Assembly: GCA_963720645.1 (NCBI GenBank)
Contig: CAVRFX010000016.1
Coordinates: 372,001 to 436,000, forward strand
Direction of reading: 5' to 3'
DNA from: RYN-230 sp963720645
GTDB lineage: Bacteria; Actinomycetota; Actinomycetes; Streptosporangiales; Streptosporangiaceae
DNA length: 64,000 nucleotides
Below, one piece after another: positions 1-9,501 of the stretch (the first letter of the stretch is position 1; every line of letters begins with the position of its first letter). A model generated the notes under the pieces. The model was not told the DNA's origin. It did not search any database and saw only the letters and a program-made list of their open reading frames with translations. The translations under genes were made by a program, and so were the position numbers.

Positions 1-2068
1 GCTCGGCGGTGTCATCCGCCCTGGCCGCGGTCACCGGGCTGGCGGCACGCCTCCCGCCGGTGCCGGCCCCGTTATCGGTGACGGCCGCGGTGCTGCCCGT
101 GTCATCGCGGGCCGCGTGCCGGCCGGTCAGCTGCACGCCCGTGCCCGGGCCCGTCCCGTCCTGCTGGTAGCTCTCCTCGGAGACGACGAGGGTGTTGGGG
201 ATCAGCACGATCGCGGTCGTCCCGCCGTAGGGCGAGCCCCGCAGGGAGATCCGGATGTTGTGCTTGCGGGCCAGCTGGCTGGCGACGAACAGGCCGAGCT
301 GGTCACTGCCGGACAGGTCGAACGGGGGCGGGTTCTCCAGCAGGTCGTTGAGCTCGGCCCGCCGCTCCTCGCCCAGCCCGAGCCCGCGGTCCTCGATCTC
401 CACCGCGAACCCGCGGCCGACCACATCGCCGCTGATCAGCACCGGGGTGTTGGGCGGGGAGAAGACGACCGCGTTCTCCGCGAGCTCCGCGATCATGTGA
501 ATGACGTCCGCGACCGCGGGGCCGGTGATGGCGGCCTGGGTGTTCGCGGTGACCTTGATCCGGGTGTAGTCCTCCACCTCGGCCACGGCGGCCCGGAGCA
601 CGTCCACGAACGGGACCGGCCGGCGCCAGGCCCGGGCGGGCGCGTCGCCGGACAAGATGATCAGGCTCTCCGCGTGCCGCCGCATGCGCGTGGTGAGGTG
701 GTCGATGCGGAACAGGTCCTCGAGTTCCTCCGGCTCCCTGGCCCGCCGCTCCATCGCGTCGAGCAGGGCCAGCTGGCGGTGCAGCAGCGACTGGCTGCGC
801 CGGGCCAGGTTCCGGAAGATGTCGCTGATGCCCTGGCGCAGCCTGGCCTGGCCCACGGCCGCTTCCACCGCGGTCTGCTGGACCGCGGCGAAAGCCTGCC
901 GGACCTGGCCGATCTCGTCAGAGCTGGCAGGCAGCTCGGGAGCCTCGGCGGAGACATCCACGTCCTGGCCGGCGGCCAGCCGCTTCACCACGTCCGGCAG
1001 CCGCTTGTTGGCCAGCTCCAGGGCCGACTGGCGCAGATCGGCCAGCTCACGGATCAGGCCGCGGCCGATCACGAACGACACCAGGATGGACAGGATCACC
1101 GCGAGCAGGCCCAGGCCGCCCGCCAGGAAGAGTTCCAGGTACGTGCTCTTGGAGTTATCCGCGGCCTGGGCGGTGATCTGGTTCGAGGCTTGCGTACCGG
1201 CCTTGGAGAGCCCGGCCGCCACCCCGCCGACCGCGGCCTGCCACGCCTGTGGCTGGACCGGGGGAGGGCTGCTGACCTGGGTGTCGCTCATCAGCTGGTT
1301 TTCCAGCGAGGTCAAGGCCGTGGACGCCTGCGGGCTGATGTCGTGGATGTAGTAGGCGCGGTAGCTCGGCTTCAGGTCGGGCAGCGTCTGGGCGTAGAGC
1401 GTCCGGCGCGCGCCGACCAGCTGGGTGAACTCCTGGCGGTCGGCGGCGGGGAACGACCGCGCGGCCAGGTCGCCCGAGATGATCGCGCTCTCCTGGAGCA
1501 TCAGGTCCTCGGACCGGCCCATCCGGACGAAGGCCTCCGCCTGGGACACCAGCGAGGCGTCGGCCTGTTCAAGAATTGCCTGGTCGAGGACAGAATAGGC
1601 GTCCGAGACCATGGTGTTGTACGCGTCCAGCGCCCGCGGCTTGCTGATGATCTGCGAGCGCACCTGGGCGCGCAGCGCAGGCAGGCCCTTGACGTCCGTG
1701 AGCAGGGTCGCGATGGCCTGCTTCTCGGCCGGCGTCGCATTGTTCATCGTGTCCGGCGAGTTGAGCGCGTGGCTCATGGCCGCGGCGGCGGCGGTGGTCC
1801 TGTTCTGCTGCACCTGCAGGACAGCCAGGTTCGCGCCGGTCGGGGCGGACAGGTAGACGATCGCGAGCGGCCGCTCCGCGTCGACCTGGCTCAAGAACGC
1901 GCCCGTCGGCAGGCCGGTGGCGGTCTTGATCGTGCTGGCCTGGGAGAGGTTGAGGGCCCCCCGGGCCGTGACGAACGTGGCGAACGCGTACAACCCGATC
2001 AGCGACAGGATCGGGAGGAGGACTAGCAGGAAGATCCGCTGGCGTATGGACCGGAGACGCAACCCCAT
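1..2068 (-). CDS. Sensor-like histidine kinase with nitrate-sensing (NIT) domain, conservon CvnA type (3' end outside window)
   Basis: Membrane sensor kinase. Read on the minus strand from an ATG at 2068: an N-terminal membrane segment (IFLLVLLPILSLIGLYAF), a long Ala/Gln-rich extracytoplasmic helical region typical of NIT sensor domains (about residues 45-300), a second membrane segment (GGLGLLAVILSILVSFVIG), a HAMP-like linker ending in SSDEIGQVRQAF, a dimerisation region (RNLARRSQSLLHRQLALLD) and an ATPase domain with an N-box-like HMIAELAENAVVFSPP and glycine box DRGLGLGEE. No clear phospho-acceptor His in a classic H-box is seen. In streptomycetes this protein type (CvnA) heads a conservon followed by Roadblock, DUF742 and GTPase genes; these would lie to the left, outside the window. 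The frame is open to position 2, after a low-complexity tail, so the gene is cut by the window edge. Confidence 0.85.
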   Translation of the reverse strand, partial: MGLRLRSIRQRIFLLVLLPILSLIGLYAFATFVTARGALNLSQASTIKTATGLPTGAFLSQVDAERPLAIVYLSAPTGANLAVLQVQQNRTTAAAAAMSHALNSPDTMNNATPAEKQAIATLLTDVKGLPALRAQVRSQIISKPRALDAYNTMVSDAYSVLDQAILEQADASLVSQAEAFVRMGRSEDLMLQESAIISGDLAARSFPAADRQEFTQLVGARRTLYAQTLPDLKPSYRAYYIHDISPQASTALTSLENQLMSDTQVSSPPPVQPQAWQAAVGGVAAGLSKAGTQASNQITAQAADNSKSTYLELFLAGGLGLLAVILSILVSFVIGRGLIRELADLRQSALELANKRLPDVVKRLAAGQDVDVSAEAPELPASSDEIGQVRQAFAAVQQTAVEAAVGQARLRQGISDIFRNLARRSQSLLHRQLALLDAMERRAREPEELEDLFRIDHLTTRMRRHAESLIILSGDAPARAWRRPVPFVDVLRAAVAEVEDYTRIKVTANTQAAITGPAVADVIHMIAELAENAVVFSPPNTPVLISGDVVGRGFAVEIEDRGLGLGEERRAELNDLLENPPPFDLSGSDQLGLFVASQLARKHNIRISLRGSPYGGTTAIVLIPNTLVVSEESYQQDGTGPGTGVQLTGRHAARDDTGSTAAVTDNGAGTGGRRAASPVTAARADDTAE

Positions 2069-2963
2069 AGCTCAGGCCTCAAAGTGTGAGTGGAACGGAA
2101 TTGTGACCGTGTAGCAACGAAGGAGCTTCGGAGACCCCCCCGAAGATCCTGAGCGTAGCAGTCAGTAATGTTCCATACTGGGAAAATGTAGGATCAGCCC
2201 AGGTTGAGGGCATTTGCCCCTATTCGGGGTAAACGCAGTGTGCTGGTGAGTCTCGTGAGGCAGCGCCGGCCTCGCCTTCTCCCCGCCGTCTTGCCCGGGC
2301 CGTCCGGCCCTGGCCGGCCGCGGTGGCCGGCCCGGGATTCATCTGTCCGGGCTACGCCGGGCGGCGGGCGGGCGGGTGGCCTGGCGGCCTGACTGGCCTC
2401 GCTCCGGCGGCCTGCGGCCCGCCCGTGAATATGACATTCGTGTCAGTGAATGAGGGCCAGTCCGGAGCCGGGGTCGCGGTATAAGGAGGCTCTCCTGGCA
2501 GCGCTGTGCCGTCGCGTATAGATTGCGTTCGGTAACCTGGCCAGGCAAGAGGGTGGGTGGTCTCTCCCGGGCCCTGCCGATACCGCTGAGATGAAGCCAA
2601 TTCGTAATGCATTTGAAACATATGCGGGCCGCCGTTACAATACCGTAGGCATGCCTCTGACCTGCGACGACGTGCTACCCGGAGGCTGCCGGGAACCAAA
2701 GCGATAACCCGTGAAACACGCCTGGACCGCGCGTTGCTAATGGCATACGCAATGTGATAGCCCGCCTTCGAGCCGGCCCGGGTGCGTGCCGGCGACGTGG
2801 CCGGGCATAATGAGACCGTGCAGTTCAGCGGAAGGCCGCGTTGAACCTGCCGAGCCTCATCGGGACGATCAGCGACACCCGTGTCAGGTGACGCCCATGT
2901 CATTGTTTGCATTTGTATGGCGAGTGTGCGGTGATAGGTGCTGTGAGCCAGGGGGTAACACGA
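2069..2963. other. Long intergenic region between the kinase and the hopanoid operon
   Basis: About 900 bases between divergent genes without a convincing gene; open frames here lack actinobacterial codon bias. The part near 2600-2960 is clearly AT-richer than the rest of the window and probably carries the promoter of the hopanoid operon. I could not fix -35/-10 boxes with confidence. Near 2209-2229 two short overlapping inverted repeats (gggcatttgccc and cccctattcgggg) lie just before ggggtaaac, a faint resemblance to a stress-sigma -10 element. Confidence 0.4.
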
Positions 2964-3900
2964 TTGGGTGAACCGCGCGGCACAGCGGTGGTTTTCCCGT
3001 CGGCGGACGCCATCGGTTCTGCTGCGGCTGCCCAGGCATCGGCCGAGAACTTCCCGGTGGCCCTGCGGATGCTGCCGGGCCGGTACCGGCGGCGCCTGGA
3101 AGCGGTCTATGGCTTCGCCCGGGCCGTGGATGACATGGGCGACGAGGCCCCCCCGGGGGAACGGGGCAGACTCCTGGACGCGCTAGAAGCCGACCTCGGT
3201 CGGCTTTACCAGTTCCAGGACCCGGCGCTGCGCGAAAGCGCCGGGCCAGGCGGGGCGCGCGGCCGGCGCGCCCACGGGGGAGGCCCCGCAGATCGGTGTG
3301 GTCCGGGCGCTGGCCGCGGTGGCCGGGGAGTGCGCCATCCCCCAGGAAGCGTTCGCGGACCTGATCAGGGCCAACCGGCAGGACCAGGTGGTCAGCCGTT
3401 ACCCGGCCTTCAGCGACCTGGTCGACTACTGCCGGCTCTCGGCCAACCCGGTGGGCCGGATCGTGCTGCACGTCTTCGGCGCGGCCACACCCGGGCGGAT
3501 GGTCCTCTCCGACCGGGTCTGCACCGCGCTCCAGCTCGCCGAGCACTGGCAGGACGTCGCGGAGGACTTCCAGGCGGGCCGTATCTACCTGCCGGCCGAG
3601 GACATGGAGCGGTTCGGGGTCACCGAGAGTGACCTGGCGGCCTCGTCCGCCGGGCCGCAGCTCCGCGCCCTCATGGCGTTCGAGGTGGAGCGGGCGGGCC
3701 AGCTTCTTGACGAAGGTGCCCCCCTGGTGGGGAATTTGCGCGGATATGCGCGGGTTGCCGTGGCCGGTTACGTGGCCGGCGGGCGGGCCGCCCTGGCCGC
3801 GATCACCGAGGCCGGACATGATGTGCTGCGCGCGACCCACAAGCCGCGCCGCGGCCGGCTGGCCAGAGAGATGCTGAGGGCTTATGCAGCAGGGAGGTGA
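2964..3900 (+). CDS. hpnC: Squalene synthesis protein HpnC (one frameshift)
   Basis: HpnC belongs to the squalene/phytoene synthase superfamily; with HpnD and HpnE it converts two farnesyl diphosphates to squalene through presqualene diphosphate and hydroxysqualene. HpnC catalyses the presqualene diphosphate to hydroxysqualene step. Visible motifs are ENFPVALRMLPGRYRR, YGFARAVDDMGDEAP (first Asp-rich motif), RLSANPVGRIVLHVFG and LAEHWQDVAEDFQAGRIYLP (second Asp motif region). The N-terminal part and the part from about 3240 on lie in different frames; one extra base near 3225-3245 explains this, and conserved sequence continues on both sides. TTG at 2964 follows agggggt at good spacing; GTG at 2943 is an alternative. 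The stop sits in the ribosome-binding site of hpnD. First gene of the hopanoid operon. Confidence 0.85.
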
Positions 3901-3904
3901 TGCA

Positions 3905-4823
3905 ATGGACGTGGCGGCCGCCTACCGGCACTGTGAGGAAATCACCTGGTCTCAGGCCCGCAACTTCTCCTACGGCATCCGGCTGCTGCCCCCGGGCAAG
4001 CGGCGGGCGCTGGCCGCCGTGTACGCGTTCGCCCGCCGGATCGACGACATCGGTGACGGCACGCTGCCGCCGGCCGACAAGCTCGCGGCGCTGGCCGGGG
4101 CCCGGGCCAGCGTGACCGCGCTGGCCACCGGGCACGCCCCGGCGGCCCGGCCCGCCGACCCCGTGCTGGTGGCCCTCGCCGACGCAGGCCGCCAGTTTCC
4201 CATCCCGCTGGAGGCCTTCGGCGAGCTGATCGACGGCTGCGAGGCTGACGTGCGGGGCACCAGCTACGTGACCTTCGACGACCTGCGGCACTACTGCCGG
4301 TGCGTGGCCGGGCTCCATCGGGCGGCTCTCGCTCGGCGTCTTCGGCACCCGGGACGTCGACACCGCCGCCCCGCTGGCCGATGCGCTGGGGGTCGCGCTC
4401 CAGCTGACCAACATCCTGCGGGACATCCGCGAGGACTACCGCGATGGGCGCGTGTACCTGCCCGCCGAGGACTTCAAGCGGTTCGGCACCGAGTTGCGCC
4501 CCAACGGGTCAGGCTGGCCTGCCCCGACCCCAAGCTGGTGGATCTCGTGACGTTCGAGGCAGAGCGGGCGCGGGACTGGTACTCACGGGGGCTGCGGCTG
4601 ATGCCGATGCTCGACCGGCGCAGCGCGGCGTGCACCGGCGCGATGGCCGGCATCTACTTCCGCCTGCTGCAGAACATCGCCGACGCCCCCGAGCTCGTGC
4701 TGCAGCGCCGGGTCTCCCTCTCGCCCGGCCAGAAGGCGATGGTGGCGGTGAAGTCGCTGGCCGGCTCCGCACTGCGGTCCGGGCGGTCGCCAGTCCACGA
4801 CCACGGCGGGAGCCCCGCGATGA
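3905..4823 (+). CDS. hpnD: Presqualene diphosphate synthase HpnD (two frameshifts)
   Basis: Squalene/phytoene synthase family enzyme joining two farnesyl diphosphates into presqualene diphosphate. Motifs: TWSQARNFSYGIRLLPPGKR, YAFARRIDDIGDG, then in a second frame (about 4310-4500) RLSLGVFGTRDVD, ALQLTNILRDIREDY and DGRVYLPAEDFKRFG, then back in the first frame VTFEAERARDWYSRGL and AGIYFRLLQNI. Two compensating one-base shifts, near 4305 and 4505, are needed. ATG at 3905 follows gggaggtga at the end of hpnC. As sequenced, the frame runs without a stop into hpnE; the listed end is a TGA in the neighbouring frame that overlaps the hpnE ATG as ATGA (4820-4823). A third undetected shift could restore that stop, or the two proteins are truly fused. 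Confidence 0.82.
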
Positions 4824-6315
4824 CCCCCGACCCGGCCGGTCAGGCCCCGGTGAGCCCGGCGGCCCCGGCCCCGGTGAGCCCGGTGCCGGGCGGCCCTGGC
4901 CGCCACATGGTGGTGGTCGGCGGCGGCCTGGCCGGGATCACGGCCGCGCTCGCCCTGCGCGAGGCGGGCAACCGGGTCACGCTGCTGGAGTCCAGGCCCA
5001 GGCTGGGCGGTGCGACCTGCTCCTTCACCCGGGGCGGGCTGGTGGTTGACAACGGCCAGCACGTGTTCCTCGGCTGCTGTACCGCGTACCGCGAGCTGAT
5101 CGACCGGCTCGGGATGACCGGGTCGGTGAACCTGCAGGACCGCTTTGACGTCGCCGTGCTCGGCCCGCACGGCCAAGCCCGGCTGCGCCGGACCCGGCTC
5201 CCGGGCCCGCTGCACATGGGCCAGGCGCTGGTGACCTACCCGCTGCTCTCGCCCGCCGAGCGGCTGCGGGTGACCCGGGCCGCCCTGGCGATGCGCTTCC
5301 TCGACCCGGCCCGCCCCGGCCTCGACGCCCAGCGCCTGGGCGACTGGCTGGCGGCCCGGGGGCAGAGCGAACGCGCCCGGCGCGTGCTCTGGGACCTGTT
5401 CACCGTGTCCGCCCTGAATGTGGCCGGGGACGACGCCAACCTGTCCCTGGCGGCCACGGTGGTGCGCACCGCGCTGCTCGGCGCCCGGGACGCGGCTGAC
5501 ATCGGCACGCCGCCCATCCCGCTCGGTGACCTGCACGGCCAGGCCGCCGCGCGGCGGCTGGACGAGCTCGGCGCCACCGTGCGGCTCGGCGCCAAGGTGA
5601 CGGCGGATCCAGCCGCTGGCCGGCGGGGGCTTCCGGGTGCGGCTGGCCGAACGCGGGGTCGAGTGACGCCCCGCTGAGCGCGGACATCCCCGTCGCGGAC
5701 GGGGTGGTCCTGGCGGTGCCGCCGGAGGCCGCGGCCCGGCTGCTGCCCGAGGGCGCCGCCGCGGCAGGCCCGGGACCCGAGCGCTGGCGCGAGCTGGGCG
5801 CCTCACCGATCGTCAACGTGCACGTCATCTACGACCGCCGGGTGACCCAGCTTCCGTTCGCGGCCGCGGTGGACTCGCCGGTGCAATGGGTCTTCGACCG
5901 CACCGGGCCGTCGGGGCTGGACGCCGGGCAGTACCTGGCCGTCTCCGTGTCGGCCGCCGATGATGTGGTGGACGCGCCTGCTGCCCAGCTGCGGGATCAG
6001 TTCGTCCCCGCGCTGCAGGAGATCTTCCCCGCCGCGCGCGAGGCGCGGATCATTGACTTCTTCGTCACCAGGGAACGCCGGGCCACCTTCCGGCAGGAGC
6101 CCGGTTGTGGCGAGAAGCGGCCGGGAGCTATGACCGGGCTGGCTGGCCTGGTGCTCGCGGGCGCATGGACCGATACCGGGTGGCCCGACACGATGGAGGG
6201 TGCCGTGCGAAGCGGACTCAAGGCAGCGCGGGAGCTGCGACGCGATCTGACCCAATCACGCCCCGGGACTCCCGCGGCCACGCGGGCGGCCGAGGTCGCC
6301 GGGGCCACGTCGTGA
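4820..6315 (+). CDS. hpnE: Hydroxysqualene dehydroxylase HpnE (frameshifted)
   Basis: FAD-dependent amine-oxidase-fold enzyme that reduces hydroxysqualene to squalene. The N-terminus has a dinucleotide-binding motif MVVVGGGLAGITAALALREA followed by LLESRPRLGGATCSF and DNGQHVFLGCCTAYRELIDR, all typical of HpnE. The frame changes near 5605 and again near 5660: IQPLAGGGFRVRLAERGVE is read in a middle frame and VADGVVLAVPPEAAARLLP in the third. The C-terminal part ends with the expected FAD-contact region GLVLAGAWTDTGWPDTMEGA and SGLKAARELR. The first 30 residues before the nucleotide fold are Pro/Ala-rich (GQAPVSPAAPAPVSPVPG), probably a linker. The stop overlaps the next start as GTGA. Confidence 0.85.
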
Positions 6316-7307
6316 CCGCCGTGATGCCCGCGGGCGTGGAGACCGCCCGTGATCTGGTCGGCCCGGCGATCGCTGCCGCGGTGGACCGGCTCAGCCCGGA
6401 GGTCCGCACCGTCGCCGCCTACCACCTGGGGCTGGACGGCAGCGGGGCGGGCAAGGCCCTGCGCCCGGCGCTGGCGCTGCTGTCGGCGAGGGCGGCCGGG
6501 GCGCCGCCGGAGCGCGGCGTTCCCGCCGCGGTCGCGGTAGAGCTCGTGCACAACTTCTCGCTGCTGCACGACGACATCATGGACGGTGACACCGAGCGCA
6601 GGCACCGGCCGACCGCGTGGACCGTGCACGGCGTCGGGGCGGCCATCCTGGCCGGCGACGCCCTGCTCGCGCTGGCGCAGGACATCCTGCTCGAGGGCAC
6701 CGCAGCCCAGGGAATCTGGGCCGCGCGCTGCCTGTCCGCCTCGGTCCTCAGGCTGATCGCGGGACAGGGCGCCGACCTCGCGTTCGAGCAGCGCAACGAC
6801 GTGAACCTGCCCGAGTGCCTGACCATGGCCGGGGACAAGACCGCGGCGCTGATGGCCTGCGCGTGCAGCATCGGGGCGATCCACGTCGGCGCGCCGCCCG
6901 GGCTGGCCATGGGCCTGGCCGGATTCGGCGCTCACGCCGGGCTGGCCTTCCAGCTCACCGACGACCTGCTCGGCATCTGGGGTGCGCCCGAGGTGACCGG
7001 CAAGCCGGTCCGTGCTGACCTGCGGGCGAGGAAGAAGTCGCTCCCGGTGGTGGCCGCCCTGACCAGCGGATCGCCAGCCGCGGACGAACTGGCCGGCCTG
7101 CTGGCCCGGACCGAGCCGCTGAGCGAGGAAGACCTCGTCCGTGCGGCCCGCCTCGTGGAGGAGGCGGGCGGCAAGGACTGGACCGAGAACGAGGCTGCGG
7201 CGCAGCTTGCCGCCGCGGAGAAGTGCCTGGCCGAGACCGACATGCCCGATGACGTGCGTGCCGAGTTCGCGGGGATCGCCGAGTTCATCACGGCGCGCCA
7301 ATGGTGA
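6312..7307 (+). CDS. Polyprenyl (probably farnesyl) diphosphate synthase
   Basis: Trans-isoprenyl diphosphate synthase of about 331 residues. It condenses isopentenyl diphosphate with allylic diphosphates; in this operon its product is most likely farnesyl diphosphate for HpnD. The first Asp-rich motif LLHDDIMDGD is at about residues 85-93 and the second FQLTDDLLGIWG at about 214-225; GAGKALRPAL near the N-terminus binds the diphosphate. The intact gene starts at GTG 6312, overlapping the hpnE stop (GTGA), with an internal ATG at 6324 as alternative. The first motif has the DDxxD form without the two-residue insertion. Streptomyces hopanoid operons carry the same gene between hpnE and shc. 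Confidence 0.88.
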   Translation: MTAVMPAGVETARDLVGPAIAAAVDRLSPEVRTVAAYHLGLDGSGAGKALRPALALLSARAAGAPPERGVPAAVAVELVHNFSLLHDDIMDGDTERRHRPTAWTVHGVGAAILAGDALLALAQDILLEGTAAQGIWAARCLSASVLRLIAGQGADLAFEQRNDVNLPECLTMAGDKTAALMACACSIGAIHVGAPPGLAMGLAGFGAHAGLAFQLTDDLLGIWGAPEVTGKPVRADLRARKKSLPVVAALTSGSPAADELAGLLARTEPLSEEDLVRAARLVEEAGGKDWTENEAAAQLAAAEKCLAETDMPDDVRAEFAGIAEFITARQW

Positions 7308-7513
7308 GCGGGCCGTGGTCACACCTGTGCGCTCGCAGGTGAGCGGTGAGGGAGCGGTGATCGGGAGATTGACAGGTTAACCGCTGGTGCGGGCCATCAG
7401 CGCTGAGGCCCGGCGGTGCTGACGACGTGCAGCGCCGGGGTGGAGTCTGGGCCTGGTGTGACTGCTGAGCCAGGTGATGGTGCGGGGCAGTGTGGTGAAG
7501 GCGAGGTGAGACG

Positions 7514-9501
7514 ATGACAGTGACGCACGCGCGATCCGGCGGTCCCTCAGCGCTCTCCGGCGCGGAGGCCGCGCTGGCCCGCGCCCGTGACCACCTGCTC
7601 GGCCTCCAGCATGATCAGGGCTGGTGGCAGGGAGAGCTGGAAACCAACGTCACGATGGACGCTGAGGACCTGCTCCTGCGTGAGTTCCTCGGCATCCGGA
7701 CCGAGGAGGAGACCGCCGCGGCCGGCCGGTGGATCGCCTCCCAGCAGCGGGCCGACGGAACCTGGGCCAACTTCTTCGGCGGACCCGGCGACCTGTCCAC
7801 GACCGTCGAGGCCTACGTTGCCCTGCGGCTGGCGGGGCATCTGCCCAGCGCACCGCACATGGCCCGGGCGGCCGAGTGGATCAGCTCGCGCGGCGGCATC
7901 CCCGCCACTCGGGTCTTCACCAGGATCTGGCTCGCGCTCTTCGGCCAGTGGCCGTGGGACGACCTGCCGGTCATGCCTCCCGAAATGGTGTACCTGCCCA
8001 CCTGGTTCCCGCTTAATGTGTACGACTGGGCCTGCTGGGCGCGGCAGACGATCGTGCCGCTGACCGTGGTGGGCTCATTCCGGCCGGTCCGGTCCCTCCC
8101 CTTCGGCCTGGACGAGATCCGGGCCCCTGGCCAGGATGAGCCGGGCGACCGGGCCCGCAAGTCGGCTCAGGCCGCGGACCGGACCGGCTGGGAACTCGCT
8201 TTCGGCGGGCTGGACCGCGTCCTGCACGTGCTCGAGCGGCACGGCCAGCGGACCCGGCCGGTGCGGGCGATGCGCCGCGCCGCGCTGCGCCGCTGCGCCG
8301 ACTGGATCATCGCCCGTCAGGAGCAGGATGGATGCTGGGGCGGGATCCAGCCGCCCTGGGTCTACTCCCTGATCGCCCTGCACCTGCTCGGCTACGGGCT
8401 CAACCATCCGGTGATCAAGCGCGGGCTGGCCGGCCTGGACCGGTTCACGATCGTCGAGGACTCCCCGGAGGGCCCGGTGCGCAGGCTCGAGGCCTGCCAG
8501 TCCCCGGTGTGGGACACGGTGCTGGCCGTCGTGGCGCTGGCCGACGCGGGGCTGCCGCCGGAACATCCTGCGCTGACCCGGGCAGCCGACTGGCTGCTGG
8601 ACGAGGAAATACCCGGCCCGGGTGACTGGCAGGTGCGCCGTCCCTGGCTGGAACCGGGCGGATGGGCCTTCGAGTTCGACAACGACGGCTACCCCGACAT
8701 CGATGACACCGCCGAAGCCGTGCTCGCGCTCCGCCGCACCGCCCAGGGCCAGCCGGCGCCGGGCCAGCCGGCGCCGGGCCAGCAGGCACCGGGCGGGCAG
8801 CCGCGTCACCCCGCCATCGGGCGCGGGCTGCGCTGGATCACCGGCATGCAGTCCCAGGACGGCGGGTGGGGAGCCTTCGACGCAGACAACACCTCCACGC
8901 TGGTGACCAAGCTGCCGTTCTGCGACTTCGGCGCGGTCGTCGATCCGCCGTCGGCCGATGTGACCGCCCACGTGGTCGAGGCGCTGGCCGCGGAGGGCCT
9001 GGCCGGCAGCCGGGCCGCCCGCCGGGGCGTGGTGTGGCTGCTGCGGGCGCAGGAGAAGGACGGCTCCTGGTTCGGCCGCTGGGGGGCCAACTACGTGTAC
9101 GGCACCGGGGCCGTCGTGCCCGCGCTCGTCGCGGCCGGGGTGCGGCCGTCCAAGCCGGTCATCCGCCGCGGCGTCCAGTGGCTGGAAGAGCACCAGAACC
9201 CGGACGGCGGCTGGGGCGAGGACATGCGCTCCTACGACGACCCGCGCCTGGCCGGGCACGGCACGTCCACCGCCTCCCAGACCGCGTGGGCCCTGCTGGC
9301 CCTGCTCGCGGCGGGGCCGCCGGGCCGGCCGCGGAAGCCGGGATCCGCTGGCTCGTCGAGCACCAGCGCGACGACGGCACCTGGGACGAGCCGCAGTACA
9401 CCGGCACCGGCTTCCCCGGGGACTTCTACATCAACTACCACCTGTACCGGCTGGTCTTCCCGGTGAGCGCGCTGGGCCGGTACCTGGCGGCCCGGCCATG
9501 A
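7514..9501 (+). CDS. shc: Squalene-hopene cyclase (one frameshift near the 3' end)
   Basis: Monotopic membrane enzyme that cyclises squalene to hopene/hopanol. The catalytic DxDD motif is DIDD at residues 395-398 inside EFDNDGYPDIDDTAEAV, and several QW repeats are visible (DGCWGGIQPPW, QDGGWGAFDADNT, KDGSWFGRWGANY, PDGGWGEDM, DDGTWDEPQYTGTGFP). The frame changes near 9320; in the shifted frame the proper end follows, GIRWLVEHQRDDGTW to FPVSALGRYLAARP. An insertion of repeated PAPGQ units after the DIDD helix (about residues 410-430) is not part of the conserved fold. ATG 7514 is preceded by gaaggcgaggtgag. About 206 bp separate it from the synthase gene upstream, which may hold an internal promoter. 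Confidence 0.93.
8742..8803 (+). repeat. In-frame 15-bp minisatellite inside shc
   Basis: Three consecutive units close to ggccagccggcgccg encode QPAPG-QPAPG-QQAPG just downstream of the DIDD active-site motif. The insertion preserves the reading frame and adds a flexible Pro/Gln/Gly loop to the cyclase. Confidence 0.8.

Noticed and set aside
116..2026. Long plus-strand open frame of 636 codons
   Set aside because: It is a shadow of the sensor kinase on the minus strand: composition is Arg/Gly/Pro-rich and without any domain, whereas the minus strand gives HAMP and ATPase motifs.
2352..2912. Minus-strand open frame upstream of the hopanoid operon
   Set aside because: No codon bias, no start signal and no recognisable domain; part of an AT-richer intergenic region.
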